Below, piece by piece: positions 33,632 through 48,792 of a stretch of 64,000 bases of DNA (positions are counted from its first letter, which is position 1; each line of letters opens with the position of its first letter). The stretch is from Pseudoduganella lutea. Its GTDB lineage: Bacteria > Pseudomonadota > Gammaproteobacteria > Burkholderiales > Burkholderiaceae_D. Under the pieces are notes generated by a model. It did not search any database, was not told the DNA's origin, and saw only the letters and a list, made by a program, of their open reading frames with translations. Position numbers and translations under genes: made by a program. The stretch is from NCBI RefSeq assembly GCF_004209755.1, contig NZ_CP035913.1:3410001-3474000 (forward strand), written 5' to 3'.

Positions 33632-34867
33632 ATGATCGACTCGGACTACGACACCATGGACGTGAAGGGCGGCCGCCCCGTCAAGATGTGGACGCACGGC
33701 GTGCCGGTGGAGCCAGAGGCAAAGGAGCAGCTGGCGAACACGGCGAAGATGCCCTTTATTTACAAGCACATCGCCGTCATGCCCGATGTCCACCTGGGCA
33801 AGGGCTCGACGATCGGCAGCGTCATCCCCACGCTGGGCGCGGTCATTCCCGCCGCCGTGGGCGTCGACATCGGCTGCGGCATGATGGCTGCCAAGACCAC
33901 GCTGGCCGCCAGTGACCTGCCGGACAACCTGGGCCCGCTGCGCAGTGCGATCGAAAAGGCGATTCCCCACGGCTTGTCGCCGAAGACGCGCGGCTTCAAG
34001 GGCCGCGACCAGGGCTCGTGGCAGGACCCGCCCTCCGCGGTGGATGCAGCATGGATGCAGTTGAAGGATGAGTTCGACGTTATCTGCGCCAAGACGCCCA
34101 AGCTGCGGCACACCAACAACTACAAGCACCTGGGCACGCTCGGTACCGGTAACCACTTCATTGAGGTCTGCCTCGACGAGGAGGGCGCCGTCTGGCTGAT
34201 GCTGCACTCCGGTTCGCGCGGCGTAGGCAATGCGATCGGCACGCATTTCATCGAACTGGCGCAGCAGGATATGCGCACCCACCTGGCCAACCTGCCCGAT
34301 CGCGACCTGGCCTATCTGAAGGAAGGCACGCAGCATTACGACGACTACGTGGAAGCCGTGGGGTGGGCGCAGAAGTTTGCCCGCATGAACCGCGAGGTGA
34401 TGATGCAGAACCTGGTCAAGGCTGTTCGCACTGTGATCAAAAAGCCGTTCGAGACGCACGTGGAAGCCGTCAATTGCCATCACAACTATGTGCAGAAGGA
34501 ACGGCACTTCGGCCAGGACGTGCTGGTGACGCGCAAGGGCGCGGTATCGGCCAGGGCCGGCGAACTGGGAATCATCCCCGGGTCGATGGGGGCGCGCAGC
34601 TACATCGTGCGCGGCAAGGGCAACGAAGAAAGCTTTACCAGTTGCAGCCACGGGGCTGGCCGTACGATGAGCCGCAGCGAGGCAAAGCGGCGTTTCACGC
34701 GCGAAGACCAGGCGCGCGCCACACAGGGTGTCGAGTGCCGCAAGGATGAAGGCGTGGTGGATGAGATCCCGATGGCCTACAAGGATATCGACGCCGTGAT
34801 GCACGCGCAGCGCGACCTGGTCGAGGTGGTGCATACGTTGAAGCAGGTTGTCTGTGTAAAAGGCTGA
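33632..34867 (+). CDS. rtcB: RtcB RNA-splicing ligase
   Basis: 411 residues. RtcB joins RNA 2',3'-cyclic phosphate or 3'-phosphate ends to 5'-OH ends using GTP and Mn. The metal-site motifs are all visible: the DVHLGKG loop, DIGCGM with the active-site Cys, GTGNHFIE, the HSGSRG loop, CHHNY and, at the C-terminus, SCSHGAGR, whose His is the GMP-attachment site in the family. The start at 33632 follows GGAGAAA. rtcA starts 9 bases after the stop. The sigma-54 activator gene rtcR that accompanies rtcBA in E. coli is not nearby. Confidence 0.96.
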   Translation: MIDSDYDTMDVKGGRPVKMWTHGVPVEPEAKEQLANTAKMPFIYKHIAVMPDVHLGKGSTIGSVIPTLGAVIPAAVGVDIGCGMMAAKTTLAASDLPDNLGPLRSAIEKAIPHGLSPKTRGFKGRDQGSWQDPPSAVDAAWMQLKDEFDVICAKTPKLRHTNNYKHLGTLGTGNHFIEVCLDEEGAVWLMLHSGSRGVGNAIGTHFIELAQQDMRTHLANLPDRDLAYLKEGTQHYDDYVEAVGWAQKFARMNREVMMQNLVKAVRTVIKKPFETHVEAVNCHHNYVQKERHFGQDVLVTRKGAVSARAGELGIIPGSMGARSYIVRGKGNEESFTSCSHGAGRTMSRSEAKRRFTREDQARATQGVECRKDEGVVDEIPMAYKDIDAVMHAQRDLVEVVHTLKQVVCVKG

Positions 34868-34876
34868 GGTGCCACG

Positions 34877-35905
34877 ATGATCGAGCTCGATGGAGGGGCG
34901 GGGGAAGGCGGAGGCCAGATCCTGCGGTCGTCGCTGACGCTGTCGATGATCACCGGGCAGCCGTTCAGGATCCGCAATATCCGCGCGAACCGGCCAAAGC
35001 CCGGATTGATGCGGCAGCACCTGATGGCGGTGCGCTCCGCCGCCACGATATGCGATGCGGAAGTCACCCACGCTGAAGTCGGCTCCACCGAGCTGGCGTT
35101 CACGCCTCGCTGCATCAAGGGAGGCGTCTATGAATTCGCCATCGGCACCGCGGGCAGTGCGACGCTGGTATTGCAGACGCTGATCCCGGCGCTGCTGCAT
35201 GCGGACGTGCCATCGGTGGTCAAGGTCAGCGGCGGCACCCACAATCCAAAAGCGCCGCCCGCGCACTTTATCGAACATGCCTATGCGCGCATGTTGCGGG
35301 AAATGGGCGCCCAGGTCGACTTCGAATTGAAGCGCTTCGGCTTCTATCCGAATGGTGGCGGGGAAGTGTGTGCGGCCATCTGGCCCTGCACGCAATTGCG
35401 TCAATTGCATTTGCCCGAGCGCGGCACATTGCGCGAGGGGCGGGCCGAAGCCTACGTTGCCGCGCTCCCGCTATCGGTTGCGCAGCGCGAACTCGAAAGC
35501 ATCGGCAAGGCGCTGCACTGGCGCGACGACCAGTTGTTCTCGCATCCGCTGGCCAACGATCAGGGGCCGGGCAACGCCGTATTGATCATCCTGGAAAGCG
35601 AGCACGTGACGGAAGTGTTTTCATCGGTGGGCGAGAAGCGCCGCCGTGCCGAGGATGTGGCTGGCGACGCGGCGCTGGAGGCCAAGCGTTACCTGGTGTC
35701 CGGTGCAGCTGTGGGGGAGCACCTGGGCGACCAGCTGATGCTGCCGCTCGCACTGGCCGGTGGCGGCAGTTATACGGTCGATCATGTGTCGCAGCATGCG
35801 ATCACCAACGCGGAAGTCATTGCGCAATTCCTGCCTGTGCACGTGACGTTCGAAGCGGCGGAAGGCTACAGCCTGTGCACGATCGCTGCCCGGAAACCAC
35901 GCTGA
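34877..35905 (+). CDS. rtcA: RNA 3'-terminal phosphate cyclase
   Basis: 342 residues. The enzyme turns RNA 3'-phosphates into 2',3'-cyclic phosphates through an adenylylated His. The N-terminal signature IELDGGAGEGGGQILRSSL is typical of the family. The C-terminal SQHAITNAEVI holds the His that carries AMP in E. coli RtcA. It is second in a two-gene operon with rtcB, in keeping with a joint role in RNA end repair and ligation. Confidence 0.95.
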   Translation: MIELDGGAGEGGGQILRSSLTLSMITGQPFRIRNIRANRPKPGLMRQHLMAVRSAATICDAEVTHAEVGSTELAFTPRCIKGGVYEFAIGTAGSATLVLQTLIPALLHADVPSVVKVSGGTHNPKAPPAHFIEHAYARMLREMGAQVDFELKRFGFYPNGGGEVCAAIWPCTQLRQLHLPERGTLREGRAEAYVAALPLSVAQRELESIGKALHWRDDQLFSHPLANDQGPGNAVLIILESEHVTEVFSSVGEKRRRAEDVAGDAALEAKRYLVSGAAVGEHLGDQLMLPLALAGGGSYTVDHVSQHAITNAEVIAQFLPVHVTFEAAEGYSLCTIAARKPR

Positions 35906-36015
35906 CCGCGCTTTGCCAGGCTCATGGCCTGCGCCGGATGTCTTCCAGGCCTGTCCCCGGGCCCGCACTATAGCTTGCGCAGCCGGCCAAACGGCGCCCA
36001 AGATGCGTGGATGGC

Positions 36016-38121
36016 TTAGAACAAATACTGGGCGCTGAAGCCGGCCTGCCAATTGCGACCAGGCGCCGCCTCGTAATAGCGCTTGTTCGTGTCCCCGACG
36101 ATCACTGAACCGACATAGCCCTTGTCGAGCAGGTTGTTCAGGCGGATGAACTCCTTCAAACGCCAGCCGCCGATCGGTTGCATGGCCGTGAAGCGCAGGT
36201 TGAGCAAGCCATAGCCCGGTGCCGCTTTTTCCCGGTTCGTGTCTTCGGCATAGACCTTGCCATTGGCGAGTGCTTCGAGCGCCGCGCCATAGCGGCCGCC
36301 GTCATCCTTCCAGGCCAGCTCGCCATAAGCCGTGGTGCGTGCGACGCCCGGCAGGCGGCTGCCTTCGGCGACACTGCCGAACGCCTGGTCGTAGACCGCG
36401 CGCAAGTTGGTGAGTGCGGCACGGGCCGCGAACCCGCCGGCCCAGGATGCATCGACCGATACTTCGATCCCCTGGCGCAGTGTCTTGCTGGCGTTGCGGT
36501 AGCTCGTCCGGCCGCCGCTGGAAGCATCCACCACCACCTCGTCGCGCGTGCGGACTTCGAACAGTGCTACATCCACGCGTGCGTTTTCGGCCAGCCGGAT
36601 TTTCGTGCCGGCTTCCACGTGCGTGCTGCGCGCGGGGCGCAGGTTGTAGTTGAAGCCGTCGGCTGTGCCGGAGTAGAACAATTCATTCAGCGTTGGCGTT
36701 TCAAAACCGCGCGCGGCGCTGACATACACGTTGAGGTCGGGCGTTACCTTGTACAGCGCGCCCAGCACAGGTGTGGTGCGCGTGAACGTGAGGTCGCCGC
36801 TGTCATTGCCGTTCGAAAGGTAGCGGTCGTCCACCTCCACTTTTATCTGGCTGTGCCGCACGCCCGCCGTCAGCCGCCATGGGCCGCTCTGCCATTCGGT
36901 CTGCACGTATGGATCGACGTTGGAGACCACGTCCTCTTCTTCGCGCCGCAGGGCGCCCTTGACGCCGAACTGGGCGCCCGCAAAGTTCTCATAGCCTTTA
37001 CGGTCATCCGTCGAGCGGTCGTAATCGAGGCCAATGGTGGTGCGCAGCACGCCCTGGTCGAAACGCCGCACATCGGTCCAGTTGATGGCCGCGCCGTAGA
37101 AATCGCGGTCGAAGTCGATGACGCCGCCGGAGTGCGTGGCGGGCGCCTGGAAACCGCGCGAGAAGGATTGGTATTGCACCACTTCGCGATTGCCCCCATA
37201 TGCCATCAGATGCAGGCGGTTCTCGCCGAAGTACACGTCGTAACTGGCGCCGGCCTGGTTGTGGTCGATGCTTTTGCGGGTGTCGTAGCGCTCCGCATAG
37301 GTGCGCTTCGGAGATGCGGTATCGGTCGGGTCGATCTCGCCGGCGCGCGGGTCGCGCTCGTAGGTAGCCCACTGCACGCCGAGCGGATCTTCCGTATCCT
37401 TCTGGCGCAGGCTGCTGGCGACCAGTGTCAGCTTGCTGCGGGAATCCGGCGCAACGGTCAGCTTGGCGAATTGCTGGTCGCGGCGCGCGGCACTATGGTC
37501 GCGATAGCCGTCGGTATCGAACCGGGAAACATCGACGACATAGCCGATCTGGCCCGCGCGCCCCTGGGTGCTGAGATCGATCTTGCGCTGGCCATCGCTG
37601 CCGGCCATCATCGACATCTCGACGGATGCGGGATCGCGGCCTTCTTCGGTGAACAGCTGGATGACGCCACCCGAGTGATTTCCATACAGTGCAGAGAACG
37701 GGCCGCGTAGTACTTCGATACGCTGGGCCCGATCCAGGTTGAAGGTGGCTGCCTGACCCTGGCCATCCGGCATGGTTGCTGGAATGCCGTCAGCAATCAG
37801 GCGCACCCCACGCACGCCAAATGCGGAACGGGCACCAAAGCCGCGCGAAGAAATCTGCAAATCCTGCGCATAATTCTGACGGTTCTGGACCACCAGTCCC
37901 GGTATCGCTACCAGCGATTCGGAAGCGTTGACACGCAATTGGGCATCGCGGATCCGGGCGGCGTCGATGACGTCGATCGCGGCAGGAAGTTCGAAACTGG
38001 CATGTTCAATGCGGCTGGCGGTAATGACGACCACGTCGGCCAGCGGTTCGGCCGCGGTAGCGCAGGCGGAATAGGCCGCACACAAGGTGGCGGTGATCTT
38101 CAATAAGGAAGGTTTTCGCAT
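36016..38121 (-). CDS. TonB-dependent outer membrane receptor
   Basis: 701 residues from the ATG at 38121, which gives a signal peptide (ends ACATAAEP); the frame extends 35 codons further into the rRNA promoter, but those codons are rejected. The plug domain covers about residues 30-160 (IDVIDAARIRDAQLRVNASESL, RIEVLRGPFSALYG), and the rest is the 22-strand barrel ending in an aromatic F (AQYLF). The substrate cannot be told from sequence; siderophores, cobalamin or other ligands are possible. A TATAGT-type -10 lies at 38147-38152 on this strand. It diverges from rRNA operon 2. Confidence 0.92.
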   Translation of the reverse strand: MRKPSLLKITATLCAAYSACATAAEPLADVVVITASRIEHASFELPAAIDVIDAARIRDAQLRVNASESLVAIPGLVVQNRQNYAQDLQISSRGFGARSAFGVRGVRLIADGIPATMPDGQGQAATFNLDRAQRIEVLRGPFSALYGNHSGGVIQLFTEEGRDPASVEMSMMAGSDGQRKIDLSTQGRAGQIGYVVDVSRFDTDGYRDHSAARRDQQFAKLTVAPDSRSKLTLVASSLRQKDTEDPLGVQWATYERDPRAGEIDPTDTASPKRTYAERYDTRKSIDHNQAGASYDVYFGENRLHLMAYGGNREVVQYQSFSRGFQAPATHSGGVIDFDRDFYGAAINWTDVRRFDQGVLRTTIGLDYDRSTDDRKGYENFAGAQFGVKGALRREEEDVVSNVDPYVQTEWQSGPWRLTAGVRHSQIKVEVDDRYLSNGNDSGDLTFTRTTPVLGALYKVTPDLNVYVSAARGFETPTLNELFYSGTADGFNYNLRPARSTHVEAGTKIRLAENARVDVALFEVRTRDEVVVDASSGGRTSYRNASKTLRQGIEVSVDASWAGGFAARAALTNLRAVYDQAFGSVAEGSRLPGVARTTAYGELAWKDDGGRYGAALEALANGKVYAEDTNREKAAPGYGLLNLRFTAMQPIGGWRLKEFIRLNNLLDKGYVGSVIVGDTNKRYYEAAPGRNWQAGFSAQYLF

Positions 38122-38181
38122 GGATGAGCTCGCAATAGTTGTCAGCACTATACCGTGCGGAGAAAAAAAGCGTCGCTGGGC

Positions 38182-38328
38182 TTGCCGGGCGATTCGCCGT
38201 TTGCTATAGTTCTGTCCCTGCCGCAACGTAGAGTGAAAACGAAACGATGCGAAAGGTGGTTTGAATCGCTAGCGAAACATTGCGAAACAAACCGAGGGGT
38301 TGACGAGCTGCACGAAACACCGCATAAT
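38182..38328 (+). promoter_or_regulatory. Tandem promoters P1 and P2 of rRNA operon 2
   Basis: P1: TTGCCG (38182-38187), 17 bases, TATAGT (38205-38210). P2: TTGACG (38300-38305), 17 bases, CATAAT (38323-38328). The P2 core region is identical to operon 1, while the DNA between P1 and P2 differs. The leader to 38610 has the same boxA, TTCG hairpins and GAAA hairpin as operon 1. Confidence 0.8.
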
Positions 38329-38610
38329 CTCATCTCTCTGCTGCTGACAAACACAACGATTTGTCGCCGGGTCGAACGAAAGTTCACCGGGTCCGCAGCA
38401 AGCCCGAAGTTGAAATACTTGGGCAGAATTCTTTAACAATCAACAGTCGATAAGTGTGGGCGTTTGATGCGATGTGCCTCCGGATTTCGGTCCGGAATGC
38501 TCAAAATATAGCAACAAACGCTTACACAAGTAATAAACGTAATCATCTTCGGATGATTCGTCAGTTATTTGAGTGAGTGACCATGTCGGAAACGACATAA
38601 AACAGAGATT

Positions 38611-40144
<1,534 letters not shown>

Positions 40145-40248
40145 GAGTCGGCACGGATCGCAAGATCGTGCATCAAACGCTCACACTTATCGACTGTCGA
40201 ATGAAGAAGAAACAGTAGCACCGCTAGATACGCAAGTATCAATAATGC

Positions 40249-40325
40249 GGGTCTGTAGCTCAGCTGGTTAGAGCACCGTGTTGATAACGCGGGGGTCGTT
40301 GGTTCGAGCCCAACCAGACCCACCA
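40249..40325 (+). tRNA. tRNA-Ile (GAT), operon 2 spacer
   Basis: 77 bases, identical to the operon 1 copy. The short spacer to tRNA-Ala (40326-40338) is about 14 bases shorter than in operons 1 and 3. Confidence 0.97.
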
Positions 40326-40338
40326 AGTATCAAGCCCA

Positions 40339-40414
40339 GGGGGATTAGCTCAGCTGGGAGAGCACCTGCTTTGCAAGCAGGGGGTCGTCGGTTCGATCCC
40401 GTCATCCTCCACCA
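40339..40414 (+). tRNA. tRNA-Ala (TGC), operon 2 spacer
   Basis: 76 bases with encoded CCA, identical to the other two copies, followed by the second boxA. Confidence 0.97.
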
Positions 40415-40621
40415 AAAGCTTAAACGTAAGCGTGACGAGTTCACTTTTATGTTTAGTCTTTTAGAGACTACTGCTGTTTCGTTCTTTAACAATCTGGAAG
40501 AAGTAAAGTTTTATTAAGCGTGCGAGACATCGCACACTTAGGGTAGTGTCCGAAAGGACGCATACAAAAACTCATCAAACACAGTAGTAAATGCTTGTAG
40601 CTATAGCCGTCAAGGTTATAG

Positions 40622-43511
<2,890 letters not shown>

Positions 43512-43655
43512 CTATAACCTTGACGGTTATGAATCAATGATGATTCCTTGCATTTACTCTTTGATGAGATGTAGTTAAACACTACAACCCAACTTTACTT
43601 CTTCCGGATTGAGCAGTGGCGTTGCCCCATAGGGAACGGCACTGCGTACAAGTCA

Positions 43656-43771
43656 TGCCTGATGACCATAGCAAGTCGGTCCCACCCCTTCCCATCCCGA
43701 ACAGGACCGTGAAACGACTTTGCGCCGATGATAGTGCTGCAACCAGTGTGAAAGTAGGTTATCGTCAGGCT
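43656..43771 (+). rRNA. rrf: 5S ribosomal RNA (operon 2)
   Basis: About 116 bases, identical in sequence to operon 1. The 23S-5S spacer hairpin (GCAGTGGCGTT/AACGGCACTGC) matches operon 3 rather than operon 1. Confidence 0.95.
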
Positions 43772-43784
43772 GTTATTCCGAGAG

Positions 43785-43817
43785 AAGCCCATTGCGTGAA
43801 CGCAGTGGGCTTTTTTC
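43785..43817 (+). terminator. First terminator after 5S, operon 2
   Basis: AAGCCCATTGCG, TGAA loop, CGCAGTGGGCTT and a T run, identical to that of operon 1. Confidence 0.9.
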
Positions 43818-43938
43818 ATTTGCGCTCATGCTTTGCAGTACGCCGCAGACTTGGCTCCGGCGCCCTGGTTTTAGTCCTGCGCCGGGCACTGCCAAAGGTA
43901 GCGCCGATTGCTCCGCCCAGCACTGCTGGACGTCGCTA

Positions 43939-43973
43939 CTGCATCCAGTGTGAAAGTTGGTTTAATCAGGCTG
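43939..43973 (+). pseudogene. Decayed 3' fragment of a second 5S rRNA, operon 2
   Basis: About 35 bases, CTGCATCCAGTGTGAAAG through ATCAGGCTG, match the 3' end of 5S with several substitutions and a small deletion. It occupies the same place, just before the second terminator, as the cleaner copy in operon 1. Confidence 0.75.
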
Positions 43974-43982
43974 TTACATAGA

Positions 43983-44016
43983 AAAACCCCGCTAGCGTGT
44001 GCTGGCGGGGTTTTTT
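43983..44016 (+). terminator. Second terminator of rRNA operon 2
   Basis: AAAAACCCCGC, loop TAGCGTGTGCTG, GCGGGGTTTTTT. The same element closes all three operons. Confidence 0.9.
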
Positions 44017-44159
44017 GCTTTGGCTGCTCGAAAACACATTACCGATCTGTTGTCGTATTTTTGCCGCCGAACCTTACTTTTCCGCAGATGATGTATAAGA
44101 TCAATTTCACTGATCTTATTTACGGTAAGCTCTGCTTTTTCCCAAACTGAGGAATCAGC

Positions 44160-45860
44160 ATGGCCCGAAAACTCCTTGCCGCAGCCGCCGCTGTGGTTAC
44201 ATCGTTTGCCTGCGCTGCAGAGTCCACAATGAATGCATCGAGCGCAGGAGTGAAAGGTGCTCTGGAGGCTGAATCCATCGGGCTGTTGTCTGCCGAGAGT
44301 ATGCTTCTGCGTACCGGAAAATGCGGTGCCTGCACGGTGCCGAAGCAGGGGCTGTGGTATTTCGAAAACGATCTGATTGCCGTACCGGGCAAGGGCGCGG
44401 CAGTGTCGGGCTTTAGCCGTGGGGTGGACAGGAAGAGCGATGTCGGCAATTGGGCTGCCGGGCCGGGGGTGGAAAAGCTGGCCTATCCATCATTGGTCTG
44501 GATCGGTGCGCCAAGTATCCTCGAGGGGGCGGTGATGCTGCCTGGCGCGGGGCGTGTTCGTACCAATGCCGGCATTGAACTCGACATCAAGCTGGTGCCG
44601 AAGATTTCCACGAACCTTTCCTACGCCAACGGTGCTACTGCCGACTATTTTGCAGGGCGCGAGGTGCGCATGCGCGGTGCAATCGAGAGGGCGGGCGAAA
44701 AAGAGGTCTTCGTTGCCCGTACGATCTGGCCAAGCGATTTCGCTTTCGAACCAGCCAAACTGCAAAGCAAGCCACTCCGAGAGCCATCGGAGCTGGCTGC
44801 GTTCGTGCGTGAACCGATCAAGGAGACACGCGGGATCGAAACGCGCCTGTTATGGGAACGGCATCCCGGCCAGGCTCGCGATTGGAAACAGAAGCCCGTG
44901 CTGGGCTTCGTCCTGAATGGTGCCCAGGGCGATGACGATGAATCGCTGGGCGGGCATTTTGCTGTTGCTACCGGCCGTGTCGGTGACCGCGGCGAATGGT
45001 CGGACTGGGCCGTCAACAATTTCTATAACCTGGATTCGGTCAGCGAAAAAGGCATCGTGGCGGCAACGCTCCCGATGGACAATTACCTGATGGACCTGAA
45101 CAGTGGCCAGAAATACTATCGTCCATCCTGGATGCTGGTTGCGGTCCTGAACAACCAGCGTACCGCGGCGGCCTTCCAGGGCGGCGTCCAGCGCGTTTTC
45201 AACCAGCTCTACCGCCACGATTTCCTATACCGGCATGCCAGTGCGAACTGTGCCGGTATCAGTGTCGACGTATTTGATTCGCTCGGCTGGAAAATCCCAA
45301 AGCGCGGCCCAACGGCACCACTGAAATCGCTTGCGGCCTATGCCTATATCGCGGCCAAGGATGGCAGCTTGCAGAGTGGCCGTAAAATTTACGACTATTT
45401 GAATGAGGAGCAAACCCGGCTCTTGCCGGCGGTCGCGTTCGAGGCCGCAGGGCTGGATCTGCTGGAGATCGTTGGCGCCAAAGGTACACAGCGGACCTTG
45501 ACCGCATACGAGCAGCAACTTCGGAGCGATATCGACGCCATCTTCCTGGTGCGGATTCCGCAAACGCCATCGAGCCGTGTCACCGGTTCAGCGCCGGTAT
45601 TCTCGTTTGACGAGTTCCAGTCGCGCGTTCCGGAAAACCAGGCCGACTGGAAAATCGTGCCAGTCGCACCCCGCCCATTCCCTGACGCGCTGCGCGACCC
45701 CTCCACCGTGGCAGAGCCGGAACCGTCACCAATCCCGTTGCCCATCGCTGCCATTGGCGCTTTCGGCGTACTCGGAACACTCCTCCTGTGGCGGCGCAGG
45801 GCAACGTTGAAAGCCGCCCGCAAAAAGGCTGTCCCGGCACCGGAAGAACTGGTGCAATAA
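44160..45860 (+). CDS. Uncharacterised exported, membrane-anchored protein with a possible papain-like core
   Basis: 566 residues, not a family I can name. A signal peptide covers about residues 1-19 (ends SFACAA). There is a CGAC pair at 55-58. The best-kept block contains GGHFAVATGRV (His266) followed about 100 residues later by SANCAGISVDVFD (Cys364). His before Cys is the order of circularly permuted NlpC/P60-like thiol enzymes. The C-terminus has PEPSPIPLP, a hydrophobic helix (about 527-545) and LLWRRR, which would leave most of the protein in the periplasm. A Pro/Ala tail follows. It lies alone between rRNA operons 2 and 3. The enzyme idea is inference. Confidence 0.7.
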   Translation: MARKLLAAAAAVVTSFACAAESTMNASSAGVKGALEAESIGLLSAESMLLRTGKCGACTVPKQGLWYFENDLIAVPGKGAAVSGFSRGVDRKSDVGNWAAGPGVEKLAYPSLVWIGAPSILEGAVMLPGAGRVRTNAGIELDIKLVPKISTNLSYANGATADYFAGREVRMRGAIERAGEKEVFVARTIWPSDFAFEPAKLQSKPLREPSELAAFVREPIKETRGIETRLLWERHPGQARDWKQKPVLGFVLNGAQGDDDESLGGHFAVATGRVGDRGEWSDWAVNNFYNLDSVSEKGIVAATLPMDNYLMDLNSGQKYYRPSWMLVAVLNNQRTAAAFQGGVQRVFNQLYRHDFLYRHASANCAGISVDVFDSLGWKIPKRGPTAPLKSLAAYAYIAAKDGSLQSGRKIYDYLNEEQTRLLPAVAFEAAGLDLLEIVGAKGTQRTLTAYEQQLRSDIDAIFLVRIPQTPSSRVTGSAPVFSFDEFQSRVPENQADWKIVPVAPRPFPDALRDPSTVAEPEPSPIPLPIAAIGAFGVLGTLLLWRRRATLKAARKKAVPAPEELVQ

Positions 45861-45894
45861 CTTCCTGTGAAGAACATCGGAAGCATTGACGAGT

Positions 45895-46641
45895 GAATGT
45901 TTCCGATCGGTGGGATTGGCCAGCGCGGTTTCCTGGGGCGTGGTCCAGCCGACAAGAGCGTGCACATCCGCACGAGACGGCTGGCAGTGTGTCCTGCCGG
46001 GTTAGATGCTTCGCACAGCATGTACGCGGCGGGAAACTCCGCACATAACTGGCAAGCTCACTCGGCATCGCTGGCTGAAAACTTAAGCCCGCCACGCGGC
46101 GCAGCCCGTCCCGATGGCGCGGCGTGAACCTCGACCTGCGCGCAGCCATGCCTTACTGGAATCAGGCCCGCGATCCCGCGCAGTCGCGATACCGCCGCAG
46201 GCCAGCTCCTCGAGCCAGGTTTGCAGGTCTGTCAAGCCGGCCGCAATGTTCTCGCCATCCTTCTCCTCGCGCTTGCGTGTCTGCCCGACAATGGCAGCGC
46301 GGCTTCCGGTGAACGATCGCTTCTGCCACCCATCGCAGCGCCTCGTCATTGAGGAGCGAGGGCTGGGCTGCGCGCACCAGATAGAACCCCAAGCCATGTT
46401 TGCAGGGAACTCATGGTTTGGGCAGGAGCACTCGAAGGCAGGGTTACCAATGTCGATCTGCTCCGGCAGGGCAGCTTGCCGCCGTCTCGGCATTCACCCC
46501 CCAGGCGTTGCCGTTCAGGCCGGCCACATCCATTTTGCCGGCCGCAAGTTGCGTCCCTGCTTTGACAGACGCGGCGCCGGAAGAAAGTGCCAGGATCTGT
46601 TTGGATTTCAGCGTGAAATGGCTGCACTGTTCTTCGCGCAA
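45895..46641 (-). pseudogene. Frameshifted SWIM zinc-finger protein gene
   Basis: On the minus strand, blocks in three frames line up in order with the SWIM zinc-finger family: an N-terminal piece (ILALSSGAASVKAGTQLAAG at about 46600), QIDIGNPAFECSCPNHEFP with the first cysteines (about 46450), LGFYLVRAAQPSLLNDEALR in the next frame (46330-46395), KREEKDGENIAAGLTDLQTW (about 46250), MAARRSRFTPRHRDGLRRVAGL (46080-46149) and DVHALVGWTTPQETALANP (about 45950). The PCKH half of the zinc site is damaged. At least four frame changes are needed, so no intact product is possible. SWIM domains bind zinc and probably DNA or protein. Confidence 0.75.
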
Positions 46642-46748
46642 GCGGAATCGTTGAGTTGCTCAGCAAAATGTCGTTGAAGAATACCCGCAGTTTTATTGTT
46701 AGAAAATCATTCCCATCGATGAACGTAAAATAATCGACCGGGAAGTTC

Positions 46749-46875
46749 TTGCAGAGCTCGCGGAGCTTTGCTATAGTTCTGTCCCTCGCAGCAACGCGCT
46801 GACACGAAAGTGAAGCAAGCAAGTTGAAGCGGGGCAAAAAAGAAGCTTGACGAATCGCACGAAACACTCGATAAT
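46749..46875 (+). promoter_or_regulatory. Tandem promoters P1 and P2 of rRNA operon 3
   Basis: P1: TTGCAG (46749-46754), 17 bases, TATAGT (46772-46777). P2: TTGACG (46847-46852), 17 bases, GATAAT (46870-46875). The promoters have the same architecture as the other operons, with more sequence drift in P2. Confidence 0.8.
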
Positions 46876-46951
46876 CTTGCCTCTCTGCTGCTGACAAACA
46901 CAACGATTTGTCTACGGGTTGATCCCGAAATGCAGAACCGCTGAAAAGCGA

Positions 46952-47165
46952 AGAATTCTTTAACAATCAACAGTCGATAAGTGTGGGCGTTTGATGTGAT
47001 GTGCCTCCCGGACTTCGGTCCGGAATGCTCAAAATATAGCAACAAACGCTTACACAAGAAGTAAACGTAATCATCTTCGGATGATTCGTCAGTATCTTGA
47101 GTGAGTGAATTTCTCCCAGTGGGAGGAATTCAAGGCTCCGACCAATTGGTCGGTAAACAGAGATT
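46952..47165 (+). other. rRNA operon 3 leader with replaced hairpins
   Basis: It has the boxA-like TTCTTTAACAATC, the 16S processing arm and the TTCG hairpins, as in the other operons. The GAAA hairpin of operons 1 and 2 is replaced by two palindromes: GAATTTCTCCC/GGGAGGAATTC (47107-47131) and CCGACCAATTGGTCGG (47138-47153). Confidence 0.75.
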
Positions 47166-48699
<1,534 letters not shown>

Positions 48700-48792
48700 G
48701 AGTCGGCACGGATCGCAAGATCGTGCATCAAACGCTCACACTTATCGACTGTCGAATGAAGAAGAAACAGTAGCACCGCTAGGTAACAATGC

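Noticed and set aside
33497..35410. 637-codon open frame antisense to rtcB and rtcA
   Set aside because: It spans two clear genes in reverse and has no recognisable domain.
38122..38226. N-terminal extension of the TonB receptor
   Set aside because: It would run through the rRNA operon 2 promoter and hide the signal peptide that starts at 38121.
46114..46677. Plus-strand 187-codon frame over the SWIM remnant
   Set aside because: The minus strand shows family-like blocks; the plus frame shows none.
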